The notes under the pieces: model-generated
What the model was told of the DNA's origin: nothing
What the model saw: the letters and a program-made list of their open reading frames with translations, nothing else
The model's database searches: none
Shown here: piece by piece, positions 43,800-52,153 of the stretch
How positions within the stretch are numbered: the stretch's first letter is position 1
Layout: every line of letters starts with the position of its first letter
Program-made: the position numbers and the translations under genes
DNA from: Runella aurantiaca
GTDB taxonomy: Bacteria; Bacteroidota; Bacteroidia; Cytophagales; Spirosomataceae
Length of the DNA stretch: 64,000 nucleotides
Direction of reading: 5' to 3'
NCBI RefSeq assembly: GCF_003339505.1
Contig: NZ_QPIW01000007.1
Location: 62,001 to 126,000, forward strand

Positions 43800-45342
43800 T
43801 TGATTGACTGAGATTTTCCTGCATGATGTATTTTTGCAATGCCTGCGCCACCAGCGCCGTTGTGTAAGCATCTGATGTAAAATAAAGCACATTGCGCACC
43901 ACCGTCCCACCAGAAAAGTAAACACCCCCTTCCCAAAACACCTTATTGTCAACACATTGCCGTTGACTACGCAAAAAATTTACGGCCCTATTCAATGAAG
44001 ATTGGGGAACATTTAATCCCATGTTTTTGAAATTCAGCAAGGCCAACAACGCATAAGTCGTAGACTGTAACTCGTCGCCATGATTGACCCGACTCCGACT
44101 GCGATAGCTTCCTGCCTGCCGTTGCGATTCCGTCAAATGCTGAAGCATCAAGCGCGCAGTGGGGAGCAGGGCGGTATCTCCCGCCGCCAAAGCCCGCGAA
44201 ACGGCATAATGAAAATGATACCGATTGGGATAATAGTGCCCTGCCCGACTCCAACGTTTTCTGACGGCCTGATGATAAATAAAACGATGAGCGCCCGTTG
44301 TACCTTTGCTCAAAGCTAACTCACCTTTTTGGGCCAAATATGTCAGCACATTGGCATTTACGACGGCGTCAACGTCATTGGTTCCGTAGGGGAGATAAGG
44401 GAGATACGGCTTTGGATAACAAATACTTTGTTTCAAATAAAATATCTGATTGTGGCCGAAGGTTTTGACAATGCTCCACTTTTTAAAAGCAACCTCCTGC
44501 CCTAGCCAAGTCATGTACGCTCCCGAATGTGCACAGCCGTTAAATAAATAATTATACCAATGCCGATTTTTTCGGAGCGTGTCAAGATAGGTATCAAATA
44601 ATTGAAACGGTGCCAATCGACGTTCCGACGTATTACTGAAATCAACTAACGAGTCAATAGCAGCCAGCTGACTTGTTTCTTCTCCAAAAATTTGACGATG
44701 ATATAAACCCGCCAAATTTCCCGATGCAGTATCGTCGGCATCATTTTCGACATTGGCCGCATTATTTATGTAGCGCGACCTAAGTTTGAAATGCGTAGGA
44801 CGCCGCACCCACGGCACAGGGCTAGGTTGGAGGCCTTTCTGCAAATCCCGATTGGGAGGTAGTAGCTTCCAAAAATTGTACCGTTGCTCCGTGGCATAAC
44901 TTTGAATCTCATGAAACGAAGCGCGCAACATCGGCAGGATTTGTGTCAAAGAAGTGTCGGTTAAGTACATCTCTGACAATAAGTTGTAAATACCCGACGT
45001 TGTAAAGCTGTTGGAATCACGGTACTTTTGTCGCGTGCCCAGCATGACAAAACGTTTATGCATTTGCATGTAAGCGGGCCATTCTCCAGCGTACGTTTTT
45101 CCCTCAATGGTTTCTTTACACTGTGCATCCGCTAAAAATTGAAGTGCCCCTTTCAAATCATATTGAAGCGTATCAAATGAAATTTTTGACTGGGCCATTG
45201 TTTGTAAAGACGTAAAAAGTAGCCAAAACAAGCAAACCCATCTCCAAACCCATTGCGTAAGGAGAAAAGAGCTTAGGTTCAGGCGCTCCAATTTGTGCAA
45301 CTGTTCAGAACACCCTTTGATAATATTTATTGAAAATCTCAT
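43783..45342 (-). CDS. exported protein with alpha/alpha-toroid-like C-terminal region, function unknown
   Basis: I do not recognise a named family. The roughly 519-residue protein has an N-terminal hydrophobic stretch ending in TSLQTMAQSK, likely a signal sequence. The C-terminal half has repeated helical units of the terpenoid-cyclase/prenyltransferase type (FHYAVSRALAAGD, LQSTTYALLALLNF, FTSDAYTTALVAQALQKYI). ATG 45342 is preferred over the in-frame TTG at 45363. The 3' end overlaps the convergent propeller gene by 17 bp. A polysaccharide- or lipid-related role is possible but unsupported. Confidence 0.7.
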   Translation of the reverse strand: MRFSINIIKGCSEQLHKLERLNLSSFLLTQWVWRWVCLFWLLFTSLQTMAQSKISFDTLQYDLKGALQFLADAQCKETIEGKTYAGEWPAYMQMHKRFVMLGTRQKYRDSNSFTTSGIYNLLSEMYLTDTSLTQILPMLRASFHEIQSYATEQRYNFWKLLPPNRDLQKGLQPSPVPWVRRPTHFKLRSRYINNAANVENDADDTASGNLAGLYHRQIFGEETSQLAAIDSLVDFSNTSERRLAPFQLFDTYLDTLRKNRHWYNYLFNGCAHSGAYMTWLGQEVAFKKWSIVKTFGHNQIFYLKQSICYPKPYLPYLPYGTNDVDAVVNANVLTYLAQKGELALSKGTTGAHRFIYHQAVRKRWSRAGHYYPNRYHFHYAVSRALAAGDTALLPTARLMLQHLTESQRQAGSYRSRSRVNHGDELQSTTYALLALLNFKNMGLNVPQSSLNRAVNFLRSQRQCVDNKVFWEGGVYFSGGTVVRNVLYFTSDAYTTALVAQALQKYIMQENLSQSITGRD

Positions 45343-45482
45343 CAGAACGGACAATAGACCCAATTTTATGTTCGTTATTAGACCGGTAAATTAAACGGAT
45401 TAATCCTTAGGTATAATCAAAAAATCGGGGTTATTTAAGTTTGGCAAAGTTATTGATACAGAACAAATCAATAGAATTTTAG

Positions 45483-45511
45483 TTGTATTTTGGGCAATAA
45501 TCGTATTTTTG
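45483..45511 (+). promoter_or_regulatory. Bacteroidetes-type promoter for gldJ
   Basis: TTG at 45483-45485, an 18-nt spacer and TATTTTTG at 45504-45511. The ATG follows after 84 nt. Confidence 0.65.
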
Positions 45512-45595
45512 CCCGATTCTTTACCAAGAAAGAGTATCACTTGTAGCACAATAACGAGCAACGAATATCAAATAACGATTAACTATTTAATCTAA

Positions 45596-46903
45596 ATGGT
45601 CAAATTCAGTATGAAAGCGGCGATTTGGGTACTAGCAGCCACGGTGCTGTTTAGTGCTTGTAAGTCAAAACACCCTTCCAGCCTTAATCCAGGCAAAAAA
45701 AGTACGGCTACAAACTCCGACTTTGCCTCTAAGAATGGAAAGAAAAGTAAAAAGAAGAAAGGTGCGGCAGATTCGCAGGAATCAGACGGTTTTGTGGTAT
45801 TACCTTACAAGTCACAAGTTGTAGGACCCAACCTTGTCTTTATTGAAGGCGGTCGTTTTACGATGGGGGCGTTGGAAGAAGATGTGATGAGTACGCACGA
45901 CAACCGCGAGCGTACTGTGAGTGTGCAGTCATTTTACATGGACGAAACAGAAATTGCCAATTTGCACTATTTGGAGTATTTGCACTATACCCAACGCGAT
46001 TCGTCGGCAGAAGTATATGCAAAAGCGTTGCCTGATACCACAGTTTGGTACGACCCATTGTCGTTCAATGACTCATACGTAACCTATTATTTCCGTCACC
46101 CAGGCTTCCGTATGTACCCTGTAGTAGGGATTTCATGGATTCAAGCCAACGATTATTCTACATGGCGGACCAATTTTGTGAACAGCAACTTGGCTAAACA
46201 AGCCAACGGCAAAAGCAAGAAAGGCTCTCCTATCAAGCGTAGCAAGAAAAAAGGACAGGCTGCCGCCGAGTCAGAGGCTTTGATGGCAAGTTCGCCTTCG
46301 GCACGACCTGCGGTAGAAAGCGGCTATGTATTGCCTGATTATCGCCTACCAACGGAAGCAGAATGGGAATATGCCTCCAAAGCCATGATTGGTACGCAGT
46401 ATGCCGATGAAAACCAATCCAATCAGCGGATTTACCCTTGGGATGGCTCATCATTGCGCAATCCTCGCGGCAAAAACAAAGGTCAAATGTTGGCCAACTT
46501 TAAACGGGCGCGCGGTGACTACGCGGGTATTGCTGGTAAATCAAACGATGGTGCCATCATTACCGAAGAAATTTACAAGTATCCGCCAAATGATTTTGGT
46601 TTGTACAACATGGCTGGAAACGTAAACGAGTGGGTGTATGACGTCTATCGTCCACTTTCGTACATGGACTTCAAAGATTTGAACCCACTGCGTCGCGATG
46701 GTTTTCTGGATGACGAAAAACGCTACGATGCCAAAAACAGCAACTCTGTCGTAAATGATAAGTTGCGGGTTTACAAAGGCGGTTCTTGGAATGACGTAGC
46801 CTATTGGCTTTCACCAGGTACGCGTCGCTTCTTGTCGCAGGATTCATCTACCGCAACCATCGGTTTCCGTTGCGCAATGATTTCAACGGGAAGAAATAAA
46901 TAA
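45596..46903 (+). CDS. gldJ: gliding motility / type IX secretion lipoprotein GldJ
   Basis: GldJ is an outer-membrane lipoprotein required for gliding and for stability of type IX secretion components. The 435-residue product has a lipobox (LFSAC, Cys22), a Lys/Ser-rich linker and an FGE-sulfatase (SUMF1) domain. That domain shows FIEGGRFTMGALEEDVM, FYMDETEIANLHYLEYLHY, PVVGISWIQANDYSTWRTN, YRLPTEAEWEYA, and GLYNMAGNVNEWVYDVYRPL. It closes with VYKGGSWNDVAYWLSPGTRR and TIGFRCAM. The ALPDTTVW and GIAGKSNDGA blocks fit GldJ rather than GldK. It is shorter than F. johnsoniae GldJ because an acidic insert is missing. A Lys-rich internal loop near residues 200-215 is unusual. Confidence 0.85.
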   Translation: MVKFSMKAAIWVLAATVLFSACKSKHPSSLNPGKKSTATNSDFASKNGKKSKKKKGAADSQESDGFVVLPYKSQVVGPNLVFIEGGRFTMGALEEDVMSTHDNRERTVSVQSFYMDETEIANLHYLEYLHYTQRDSSAEVYAKALPDTTVWYDPLSFNDSYVTYYFRHPGFRMYPVVGISWIQANDYSTWRTNFVNSNLAKQANGKSKKGSPIKRSKKKGQAAAESEALMASSPSARPAVESGYVLPDYRLPTEAEWEYASKAMIGTQYADENQSNQRIYPWDGSSLRNPRGKNKGQMLANFKRARGDYAGIAGKSNDGAIITEEIYKYPPNDFGLYNMAGNVNEWVYDVYRPLSYMDFKDLNPLRRDGFLDDEKRYDAKNSNSVVNDKLRVYKGGSWNDVAYWLSPGTRRFLSQDSSTATIGFRCAMISTGRNK

Positions 46904-46924
46904 GCATTCCGTTTTTTGAAATAG

Positions 46925-46960
46925 AAAGAGGGGCGATTGCAGATGCAGTCGCCCCTCTTT
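46925..46960. terminator. bidirectional rho-independent terminator between gldJ and comF
   Basis: Arms AAAGAGGGGCGA (46925-46936) and TCGCCCCTCTTT (46949-46960) are exact complements and can extend inward past one mismatch. It lies 22 nt after gldJ. Confidence 0.85.
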
Positions 46961-46977
46961 TATTGGGTTATTTTCTC

Positions 46978-47685
46978 CTAATACGCCGCCGCTATCGTTA
47001 TGACCGAGACTTCCTTAGCCCCGTTTCGCCGCAATTCAATAATGGCCGATTCCAACGTTGAACCCGTCGTTACGATATCATCAACCAAGGCAATGCGTCG
47101 GTTCTGGATTTTTTCGGGCTGCGTGATTTCAAAAATGCCCGACACATTCTCAAATCGTTCGATGCGGGTTTTATGCGTTTGAGTCTCCGTGAATTTGCCC
47201 CGTTTCAGAATTTCATCCGACCACGGAATTCCTAAACTTTCAGAAAGACCTGCTGCAAATTGGTCGCTTTGATTATAGCCCCGCTGGGATAATTTTCGGG
47301 GATGAAGCGGAATCGGAATCACCCAATCAAAAGAATGACCCTCTCCGGCCTGCAAAAGTTCATACCCGTAGATTTGCCCCAACACCTTTCCTACTTCTGG
47401 GCGTTTGCCGTATTTTAGTTGATGAAGCATACGCTGTACTCCGCCTCCTTTTTCAAACTTTAAAAAGGAGTAAACATTTTCCACGGGTACCTTCCCAGCA
47501 AATTTTTCCGCTAGAGCGGGAATCTTCACCAAATGCGACTGCGTACGAGGTAGATTTGCCCGACATTTAGTACAAATACACTCCTCATTCCCCACCAACT
47601 GAGCCTTACAAGAGCTACAAAGATTTGGATAAAACAAATCAAGTACATCGCGCCAGAAAAGGGCAAATTGCAGTTTTGGGGGCAT
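46978..47685 (-). CDS. comF: ComF-family phosphoribosyltransferase-like protein
   Basis: The 235-residue cytoplasmic protein has an N-terminal zinc-ribbon-like part (CSSCKAQ then CICTKCRANL) and a type I phosphoribosyltransferase domain. The PRPP loop is RIALVDDIVTTGSTLESAI, and IPIPLHPRKLSQRGYNQS is the family block. ComF takes part in DNA uptake in naturally competent bacteria; related proteins are widespread in organisms of unknown competence. It is the last gene of a unit on the minus strand after the PhyH gene (32-nt gap). Confidence 0.92.
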   Translation of the reverse strand: MPPKLQFALFWRDVLDLFYPNLCSSCKAQLVGNEECICTKCRANLPRTQSHLVKIPALAEKFAGKVPVENVYSFLKFEKGGGVQRMLHQLKYGKRPEVGKVLGQIYGYELLQAGEGHSFDWVIPIPLHPRKLSQRGYNQSDQFAAGLSESLGIPWSDEILKRGKFTETQTHKTRIERFENVSGIFEITQPEKIQNRRIALVDDIVTTGSTLESAIIELRRNGAKEVSVITIAAAY

Positions 47686-47717
47686 TTTTTGGGGTTATTA
47701 TTAGTCAATTCTACTTT

Positions 47718-48545
47718 TTAACGACTGAATAAAATCGGATTCAGCGGACTATCGGGGACACCTCCCACGGGCGCCGACGCCAGCCATGTTTCCCAATCGG
47801 CAGTTTGATAGCTGTTTCGGGGTTGCATCACACGTTGGTCTTTGTCCATGTATATCATCGTCATTACTTTACGGGCAATTGTAGAGACATTGGGTCCTGC
47901 GCGATGAAACAACCAACCTGCGTGATAACTCACTTCTCCCAACTCAAACGGACCTTCGTTGAGATTAAATTGCGTCAGACTTTGAGACATCAAAGCTTCA
48001 CTTTCGTCACTAATTTCAAGGTCACGCCCAATCTCAACGGCTTGGCTTTTTTCGGCAAACGCCAACGGGCCCATTTCCATCGGTGTAGCCTGCAAAGGAA
48101 TCCAGACGGTTACGGTCTTAGGTGAAGCCAACGGCCAATAAAACTGGTCGGCGTGCCAAGGCGTAATTCCTCCCGTTGGTTCTTTGTAGAGGGCTTGGTC
48201 GTGGTATAAACGAACCCCGTCCACCTCCATCAAGTCGGCGGCAATTTGGGCGAGGCGCTTCGAAAACACAAATTCCTTGGCCGTTTCGTCTTCCCGCCAA
48301 AGGTTCATGATTTGCAGAAAGGCGCGTTCATACGTGGTGCGCTCCTCCATCGGTTTGGTCAATTTATTAAGTTTAAAGACCAGATCAGTAATAATGTCCC
48401 CGTAATACGAAAGGACTTCGGGACTCAACACATTTTTGAGTTTGACGTAGCCAAATTCCTGATAAAATGCAATGGCCTCGGGCGAAACTGAGTAAGGAGT
48501 ATTTAGTTCTTCCTTCAAAACTGTGGTACCAATTGTTGCGAGCAT
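47718..48545 (-). CDS. phytanoyl-CoA dioxygenase (PhyH) family oxygenase
   Basis: The 275-residue Fe(II)/2-oxoglutarate oxygenase has the HxD motif in GITPWHADQFYWPLA near residue 133 and the distal His in SYHAGWLFHRAGPNV near 209, with Arg for 2-oxoglutarate in the same segment. It starts with a helical region of about 30 residues. It faces an AraC regulator gene across a 171-bp AT-rich gap, so it is the likely target. It is only distantly similar to the other PhyH protein at 16770. The substrate is unknown. Confidence 0.9.
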   Translation of the reverse strand: MLATIGTTVLKEELNTPYSVSPEAIAFYQEFGYVKLKNVLSPEVLSYYGDIITDLVFKLNKLTKPMEERTTYERAFLQIMNLWREDETAKEFVFSKRLAQIAADLMEVDGVRLYHDQALYKEPTGGITPWHADQFYWPLASPKTVTVWIPLQATPMEMGPLAFAEKSQAVEIGRDLEISDESEALMSQSLTQFNLNEGPFELGEVSYHAGWLFHRAGPNVSTIARKVMTMIYMDKDQRVMQPRNSYQTADWETWLASAPVGGVPDSPLNPILFSR

Positions 48546-48716
48546 AAGTATAGATGGTTAGCTGAACTGTTGATACAAAATAACAGAATTTTTAAAATGA
48601 GAAAATACGCTTTTTTGATTACAATATATGGTATATTAACTTAAAATAGATTATATAATAACAAACAAGGCAAATATTTGATATTTTTCAAATTACATCC
48701 CTAACCACTTGAAGCG

Positions 48717-49592
48717 ATGAAACCACAACTTGAAAAGCTAAGCATCGAAGGTTCTTTTTCTTACTTGGCGCGTGGTTTCAAAATGGCGTTTTTCGACGCA
48801 CCATGGCATTACCATCCCGAATGTGAACTTACTTTTATTGTAAAAAGCCACGGACAGCGGTTTGTGGGGGATCATATAGGGCCATTTTACGAAGGAGATT
48901 TGGTTTTGTTGGGGTCAAACCTCCCCCATTTTTGGCGAAATGATGAGGCCTTTTATCAATCCAATCCCGCGCTGTGGGCAGAATCGGTGGTGATACAGTT
49001 CCCGCAAAGTCTGGTTTATGATTTCATCGAAAAAGTACCCGAATTTAAGTCTATTCAAGAATTAATGAAACGGTCGGCGCGGGGCATTAGGTTTAGTAGC
49101 GAAACGACCCAGCAAATAGAAAACGATATTCTCCAACTGCCGCATTTGCCCGAAGGTGTCCGCTTTATTTCATTTTTGGGCATTCTTTTGGCTTTAGCGA
49201 AGGACAATTCTGCCGAAACATTGGCCAGTACCGCCTACCAAATCGCACCCGACGACGCAGACACCGAGCGTATGAAACGCATCATTGAGTTTACATTGAG
49301 GCATTTTCAGGAAGAAATTCGGCTAGAAATCGTGGCCGAAACGGCGCACATGACCGTTCCTGCATTTTGTCGGTATTTCAAAAAAAGAACGCAGAAAACG
49401 TATGTTGAATTTCTAAATAGTTTTCGCATCAGTCACGCCAGAAAGCTTCTCGGCAATTCTGATCTTAGTGTAGCGCAGGTTGGGTTAGAGTGCGGCTTTC
49501 GAAATTTATCTAACTTTCATCAAATTTTTAAACGTCACACGGGCATTTCTCCGCTCCAGTATAAAAATGAACAGAAAAAACGAATCCGCTAA
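48717..49592 (+). CDS. AraC-family transcriptional regulator
   Basis: The 291-residue protein has an N-terminal cupin-like ligand-binding domain (APWHYHPECELTFIVKSHGQ then GDHIGPFYEGDLVLLGSNLP) and two C-terminal helix-turn-helix motifs: RLEIVAETAHMTVPAFCRYF and SVAQVGLECGFRNLSNFHQI followed by FKRHTGISPLQY. This is a sugar- or small-molecule-responsive regulator type. Divergent orientation to the PhyH gene suggests that it controls that gene. The effector is unknown. Confidence 0.93.
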   Translation: MKPQLEKLSIEGSFSYLARGFKMAFFDAPWHYHPECELTFIVKSHGQRFVGDHIGPFYEGDLVLLGSNLPHFWRNDEAFYQSNPALWAESVVIQFPQSLVYDFIEKVPEFKSIQELMKRSARGIRFSSETTQQIENDILQLPHLPEGVRFISFLGILLALAKDNSAETLASTAYQIAPDDADTERMKRIIEFTLRHFQEEIRLEIVAETAHMTVPAFCRYFKKRTQKTYVEFLNSFRISHARKLLGNSDLSVAQVGLECGFRNLSNFHQIFKRHTGISPLQYKNEQKKRIR

Positions 49593-49599
49593 AAACGAT

Positions 49600-49657
49600 A
49601 AATCAGCGTCAATTGCATCTTATTCGGTAAAAATAAGAACACGATTAACGCTGATTT
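49600..49657. terminator. long hairpin between convergent AraC and arsM-arsN2 genes
   Basis: Outer arms AAATCAGCGT (49600-49609) and ACGCTGATTT (49648-49657) are exact complements. A nested CTTATT/AATAAG pair (49619-49624 and 49632-49637) lies inside. It lacks a clear T tract, so termination is inferred from its position. Confidence 0.4.
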
Positions 49658-49692
49658 GTATTAAGGCATTTTCAAAACCACTCTACCTTAGA

Positions 49693-51045
49693 CTAGCAGC
49701 AACCCGAATTGGGTGTACAACAAGCAGAAACTTGCTCCAAGTCAGACAACTTGATTTTAGGTTTTTCAATGCTTTTTTTCATTACTACTGCCGAACTCGG
49801 ACATAAACTACTGAACTGTTGGGATTGCGTTATTTCGGCGGGCACGTTTTCACGTTCTACACGCTCATAGCCTTGTTTTTCAAAATAACCATCCGCCGTG
49901 GTGGTTATAAGATACAAGTCTTTCACTCCTTTCAGCCTCACTTGTTTGCTCAAATCATTCACCAAACGGCCCCCAATTTTATAGTTACGAAAGTCTTCCT
50001 GTACCGCAACTGAGCGCAGCAATCCGACCGTACCATTGACTTCTACTCCAGCTGAGCCGACTAATTTTTCATTGGCGAAGGCCAATAGAAAATCGGGCAA
50101 TTTCGCGTTTAGGTCTTCAGTAGGCAATCCAACCGATTTCAGAAGCGAAACAACAGATTCATAATCAGCTGGCTGCGCCAAACGAATTTCTATTTCCACC
50201 GCGTCTGACGGTTTGGAACCGTCCGACGCGGTTGGTTTTTCGGCATAAACCGTAATACTGTAAATTCCAGTGCCACTTGTTCGGAAAGAGGCGATTTCTT
50301 CAGGCAACAAAAATGTACTTAAAATTGAATCCGGCAGAAAAATCTCGCGGTCTTTTTGCAACGTGATGTTTGTAAAACCTGCTTGCTCAATCAGACCAAG
50401 ATAAGACTCCTTTTGTATGGCCCCCGATACACAGCCCGCGTACATTTCGGCGGCCTGCTGCAAGCCCGCAGGCAGCTGACCAACCAATACAATATCCGAA
50501 ATACTAAAATGTCCGTTGGGTTTTAAAACACGGTAAATTTCGTTGAACACATTGGCTTTATTGGGCACTAAATTCAGTACGCAATTGCTCACAATCACAT
50601 CCGCAACCGAATCATTAACAGGCATTTGTTCAATATCACCTTGACGAAATTCCACGTTATTGAATCCCAATTTTTCGGCATTGGCACGGGCCTTGGTGAG
50701 CATTGCTTCCGTAAAATCAATCCCGATTACTTTGCCTTCGGGACCCGTTTCGGCGCGCGCTACAAAGGCGTCATTGCCTGCTCCGCTACCTAAGTCAATG
50801 ACCGTATCACCAGGTTTGATTTGTGCAAATTTTGTGGGCAAACCGCAGCCTAATCCCAAGTCGGCATCGGCTACGTACCCACCCAGCTTGGAATAATCTT
50901 CGGCCATGATACCGATAAAATCTTCGTCGGGGCCGCAGGTAGGGCCGCAACCACAGCAGGAAGCAGCGTTTTGGTCTTTTGATTGGTTGGCTACTTCCGT
51001 GTATTTTTCACGGACAATTTCTTTAAGTGACTGTTCTGTGTTCAT
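49693..51045 (-). CDS. arsM: fusion of arsenite methyltransferase (ArsM) and GNAT acetyltransferase (ArsN2)
   Basis: This 450-residue protein combines two arsenic-detoxifying functions. Residues about 1-270 are an ArsM-type SAM methyltransferase: a Cys-rich AASCCGCGPTCGPDEDF start, VIDLGSGAGNDAFVARAE motif I, and SNCVLNLVPNKANVFNEIYR. Residues about 283-430 match the arsenic-associated GNAT ArsN2 (VGLPTEDLN, GLLRSVAVQEDFRNYKIGGR, DLYLITTTADGYFEKQGYER, FSSLCPSSAVVM). The chain ends ACCTPNSGCC, four Cys suited to arsenite binding. Residues 272-283, joining the domains, are encoded by a palindromic repeat. ATG 51045 is used. arsR lies directly upstream, with an operator-like palindrome between them. 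Confidence 0.87.
   Translation of the reverse strand: MNTEQSLKEIVREKYTEVANQSKDQNAASCCGCGPTCGPDEDFIGIMAEDYSKLGGYVADADLGLGCGLPTKFAQIKPGDTVIDLGSGAGNDAFVARAETGPEGKVIGIDFTEAMLTKARANAEKLGFNNVEFRQGDIEQMPVNDSVADVIVSNCVLNLVPNKANVFNEIYRVLKPNGHFSISDIVLVGQLPAGLQQAAEMYAGCVSGAIQKESYLGLIEQAGFTNITLQKDREIFLPDSILSTFLLPEEIASFRTSGTGIYSITVYAEKPTASDGSKPSDAVEIEIRLAQPADYESVVSLLKSVGLPTEDLNAKLPDFLLAFANEKLVGSAGVEVNGTVGLLRSVAVQEDFRNYKIGGRLVNDLSKQVRLKGVKDLYLITTTADGYFEKQGYERVERENVPAEITQSQQFSSLCPSSAVVMKKSIEKPKIKLSDLEQVSACCTPNSGCC
50198..50232. repeat. palindromic repeat element inside the arsM-arsN2 coding sequence
   Basis: 35-bp inverted repeat: 16-nt arms (50198-50213 and 50217-50232) with one mismatch and a 3-nt loop. 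It is in frame and encodes the interdomain residues of the fusion protein. Bases 50201-50216 match 34015-34030 in 15 of 16 positions, so this is probably one copy of a dispersed element. Confidence 0.75.
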
Positions 51046-51061
51046 AAGTATTTGATTTTCT

Positions 51062-51077
51062 ATTGTAATATTACGAT
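51062..51077. promoter_or_regulatory. ArsR operator-like palindrome upstream of arsM
   Basis: ATTGTAATATTACGAT: 8-bp half sites with 7 of 8 matching. It lies 17 nt before the arsM ATG, between arsR and arsM, and resembles the site upstream of arsR. Confidence 0.6.
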
Positions 51078-51095
51078 ATATAAGGGTAAAAAATT

Positions 51096-51419
51096 TTAAC
51101 AGCAACCTACTTTCGAAAAAAGAGCAAATACGCCACCAAATGCTTCTTCGGCCTCTTCCCACACTTGTTCGTTGATACAGTAACAAACGCGCGGTGGGTC
51201 AATGCTTCCCTGAATAATACCAATACGTTTGAGCTCTTTCAAATGCTGCGATACAGTGGCCTGAGAAAGGGGAAGTTCATCTACTAAATCTCCACACACG
51301 CAGGCCTTTCTTTGGGCTAACAGCCGCAAAATGGCAACCCGTGCGGGGTGCGCAAAGGCTTTGGCTAAATCGGCCATCCGGTTATCTGCCTCACTGAATA
51401 CTTCACTTTTGGAAAGTCC
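51096..51419 (-). CDS. arsR: ArsR-family arsenic-responsive repressor
   Basis: A 107-residue winged-helix repressor. The N-terminal dimer helix is [20 protein letters not shown], the metal-binding CxC is in [13 protein letters not shown], and the recognition helix is [20 protein letters not shown]. It ends VGCC with a further Cys pair. Binding of As(III) would release DNA. ATG 51419 (MGLSKSEVF) is preferred; another Met lies 15 nt further upstream. It precedes arsM-arsN2 on the same strand, and similar palindromes occur upstream of both genes, which suggests autorepression plus control of arsM. Confidence 0.92.
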   Translation of the reverse strand, partial: GLSKSEVFSEADNRMADLAKAFAHPARVAILRLLAQRKACVCGDLVDELPLSQATVSQHLKELKRIGIIQGSIDPPRVCYCINEQVWEEAEEAFGGVFALFSKVGCC

Positions 51420-51443
51420 CATAATAGTTGTCACATATTTTGC

Positions 51444-51459
51444 ATCGCAATATTACGAT
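51444..51459. promoter_or_regulatory. ArsR operator-like palindrome upstream of arsR
   Basis: ATCGCAATATTACGAT, half sites matching 7 of 8, 24 nt upstream of the arsR ATG. It shares the core AATATTACGAT with the site at 51062-51077. Confidence 0.65.
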
Positions 51460-51658
51460 GATATATTTTATAAAACAAATATTAAGCTCATTTTTCACTC
51501 ACCATCAAGGAGTTAAGCCAAGAATCAGAAGCAAATAAAAATTGGACAACTTGGCATTAATTGGAGATTTATATCAACAAAATTGGATTTTGCCAAATTT
51601 TTTACTTTACTTGGCATAATCTTTGTTTTAAACAAGGTCAATCCGTTCCTCAGAACTT

Positions 51659-52153
51659 ATGATAAAAAAAATAATTTTGTTACTGGTACTCTCCAGTTTT
51701 GGCCAAACTATTGTTGCCCAAACGGCCAAAAAGGACACCACGCAAAAAGCTTCGATGTCGGCTGAGTTGCTTAGTTTTGCCAAAAAGCACTTGTCACTGC
51801 GCTACCGCTCAGGAGGTACTTCCAAAAAAGGATTTGATTGTTCAGGATTTGTCCGCTATTGTTTTTCTCAATTTGGTTTTACCTTGCCGCATTCTAGCGC
51901 CGCCCAGATTTCTCACGGCACCGAGGTTGACATTGACCAAGCCAAAGCAGGAGATTTAATTTTTTTCAAAGGCCATAATTCAAGCAGCCAACGCGTAGGG
52001 CACGTCGGCATGATTGTGGAAGTGGGCACCAACTACGTCAAATTCATTCATTCGGCCTGGAAAGGCGGCGTACGCTACGATTTTCTGAATGCCGATTATT
52101 ACAAGAAACGATTTGTAGGGATTAGGCGCGTAATTCATGAGTCAAATCGCTAG
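51659..52153 (+). CDS. NlpC/P60-type (C40) peptidoglycan endopeptidase
   Basis: The 164-residue exported protein has a signal peptide (IILLLVLSSFGQTIVAQ) and one NlpC/P60 domain. The catalytic Cys is in GFDCSGFVRYCFSQFG, the His in RVGHVGMIVEVG, and the third residue is the His in KFIHSAW. Such enzymes cut peptide stems in peptidoglycan. No SH3 or LysM domain is present, which is common for short Bacteroidetes members. Two similar ACTTGGCATwA motifs lie upstream in an AT-rich leader. Its 3' end overlaps the convergent aminotransferase gene by 4 bp. Confidence 0.92.
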   Translation: MIKKIILLLVLSSFGQTIVAQTAKKDTTQKASMSAELLSFAKKHLSLRYRSGGTSKKGFDCSGFVRYCFSQFGFTLPHSSAAQISHGTEVDIDQAKAGDLIFFKGHNSSSQRVGHVGMIVEVGTNYVKFIHSAWKGGVRYDFLNADYYKKRFVGIRRVIHESNR

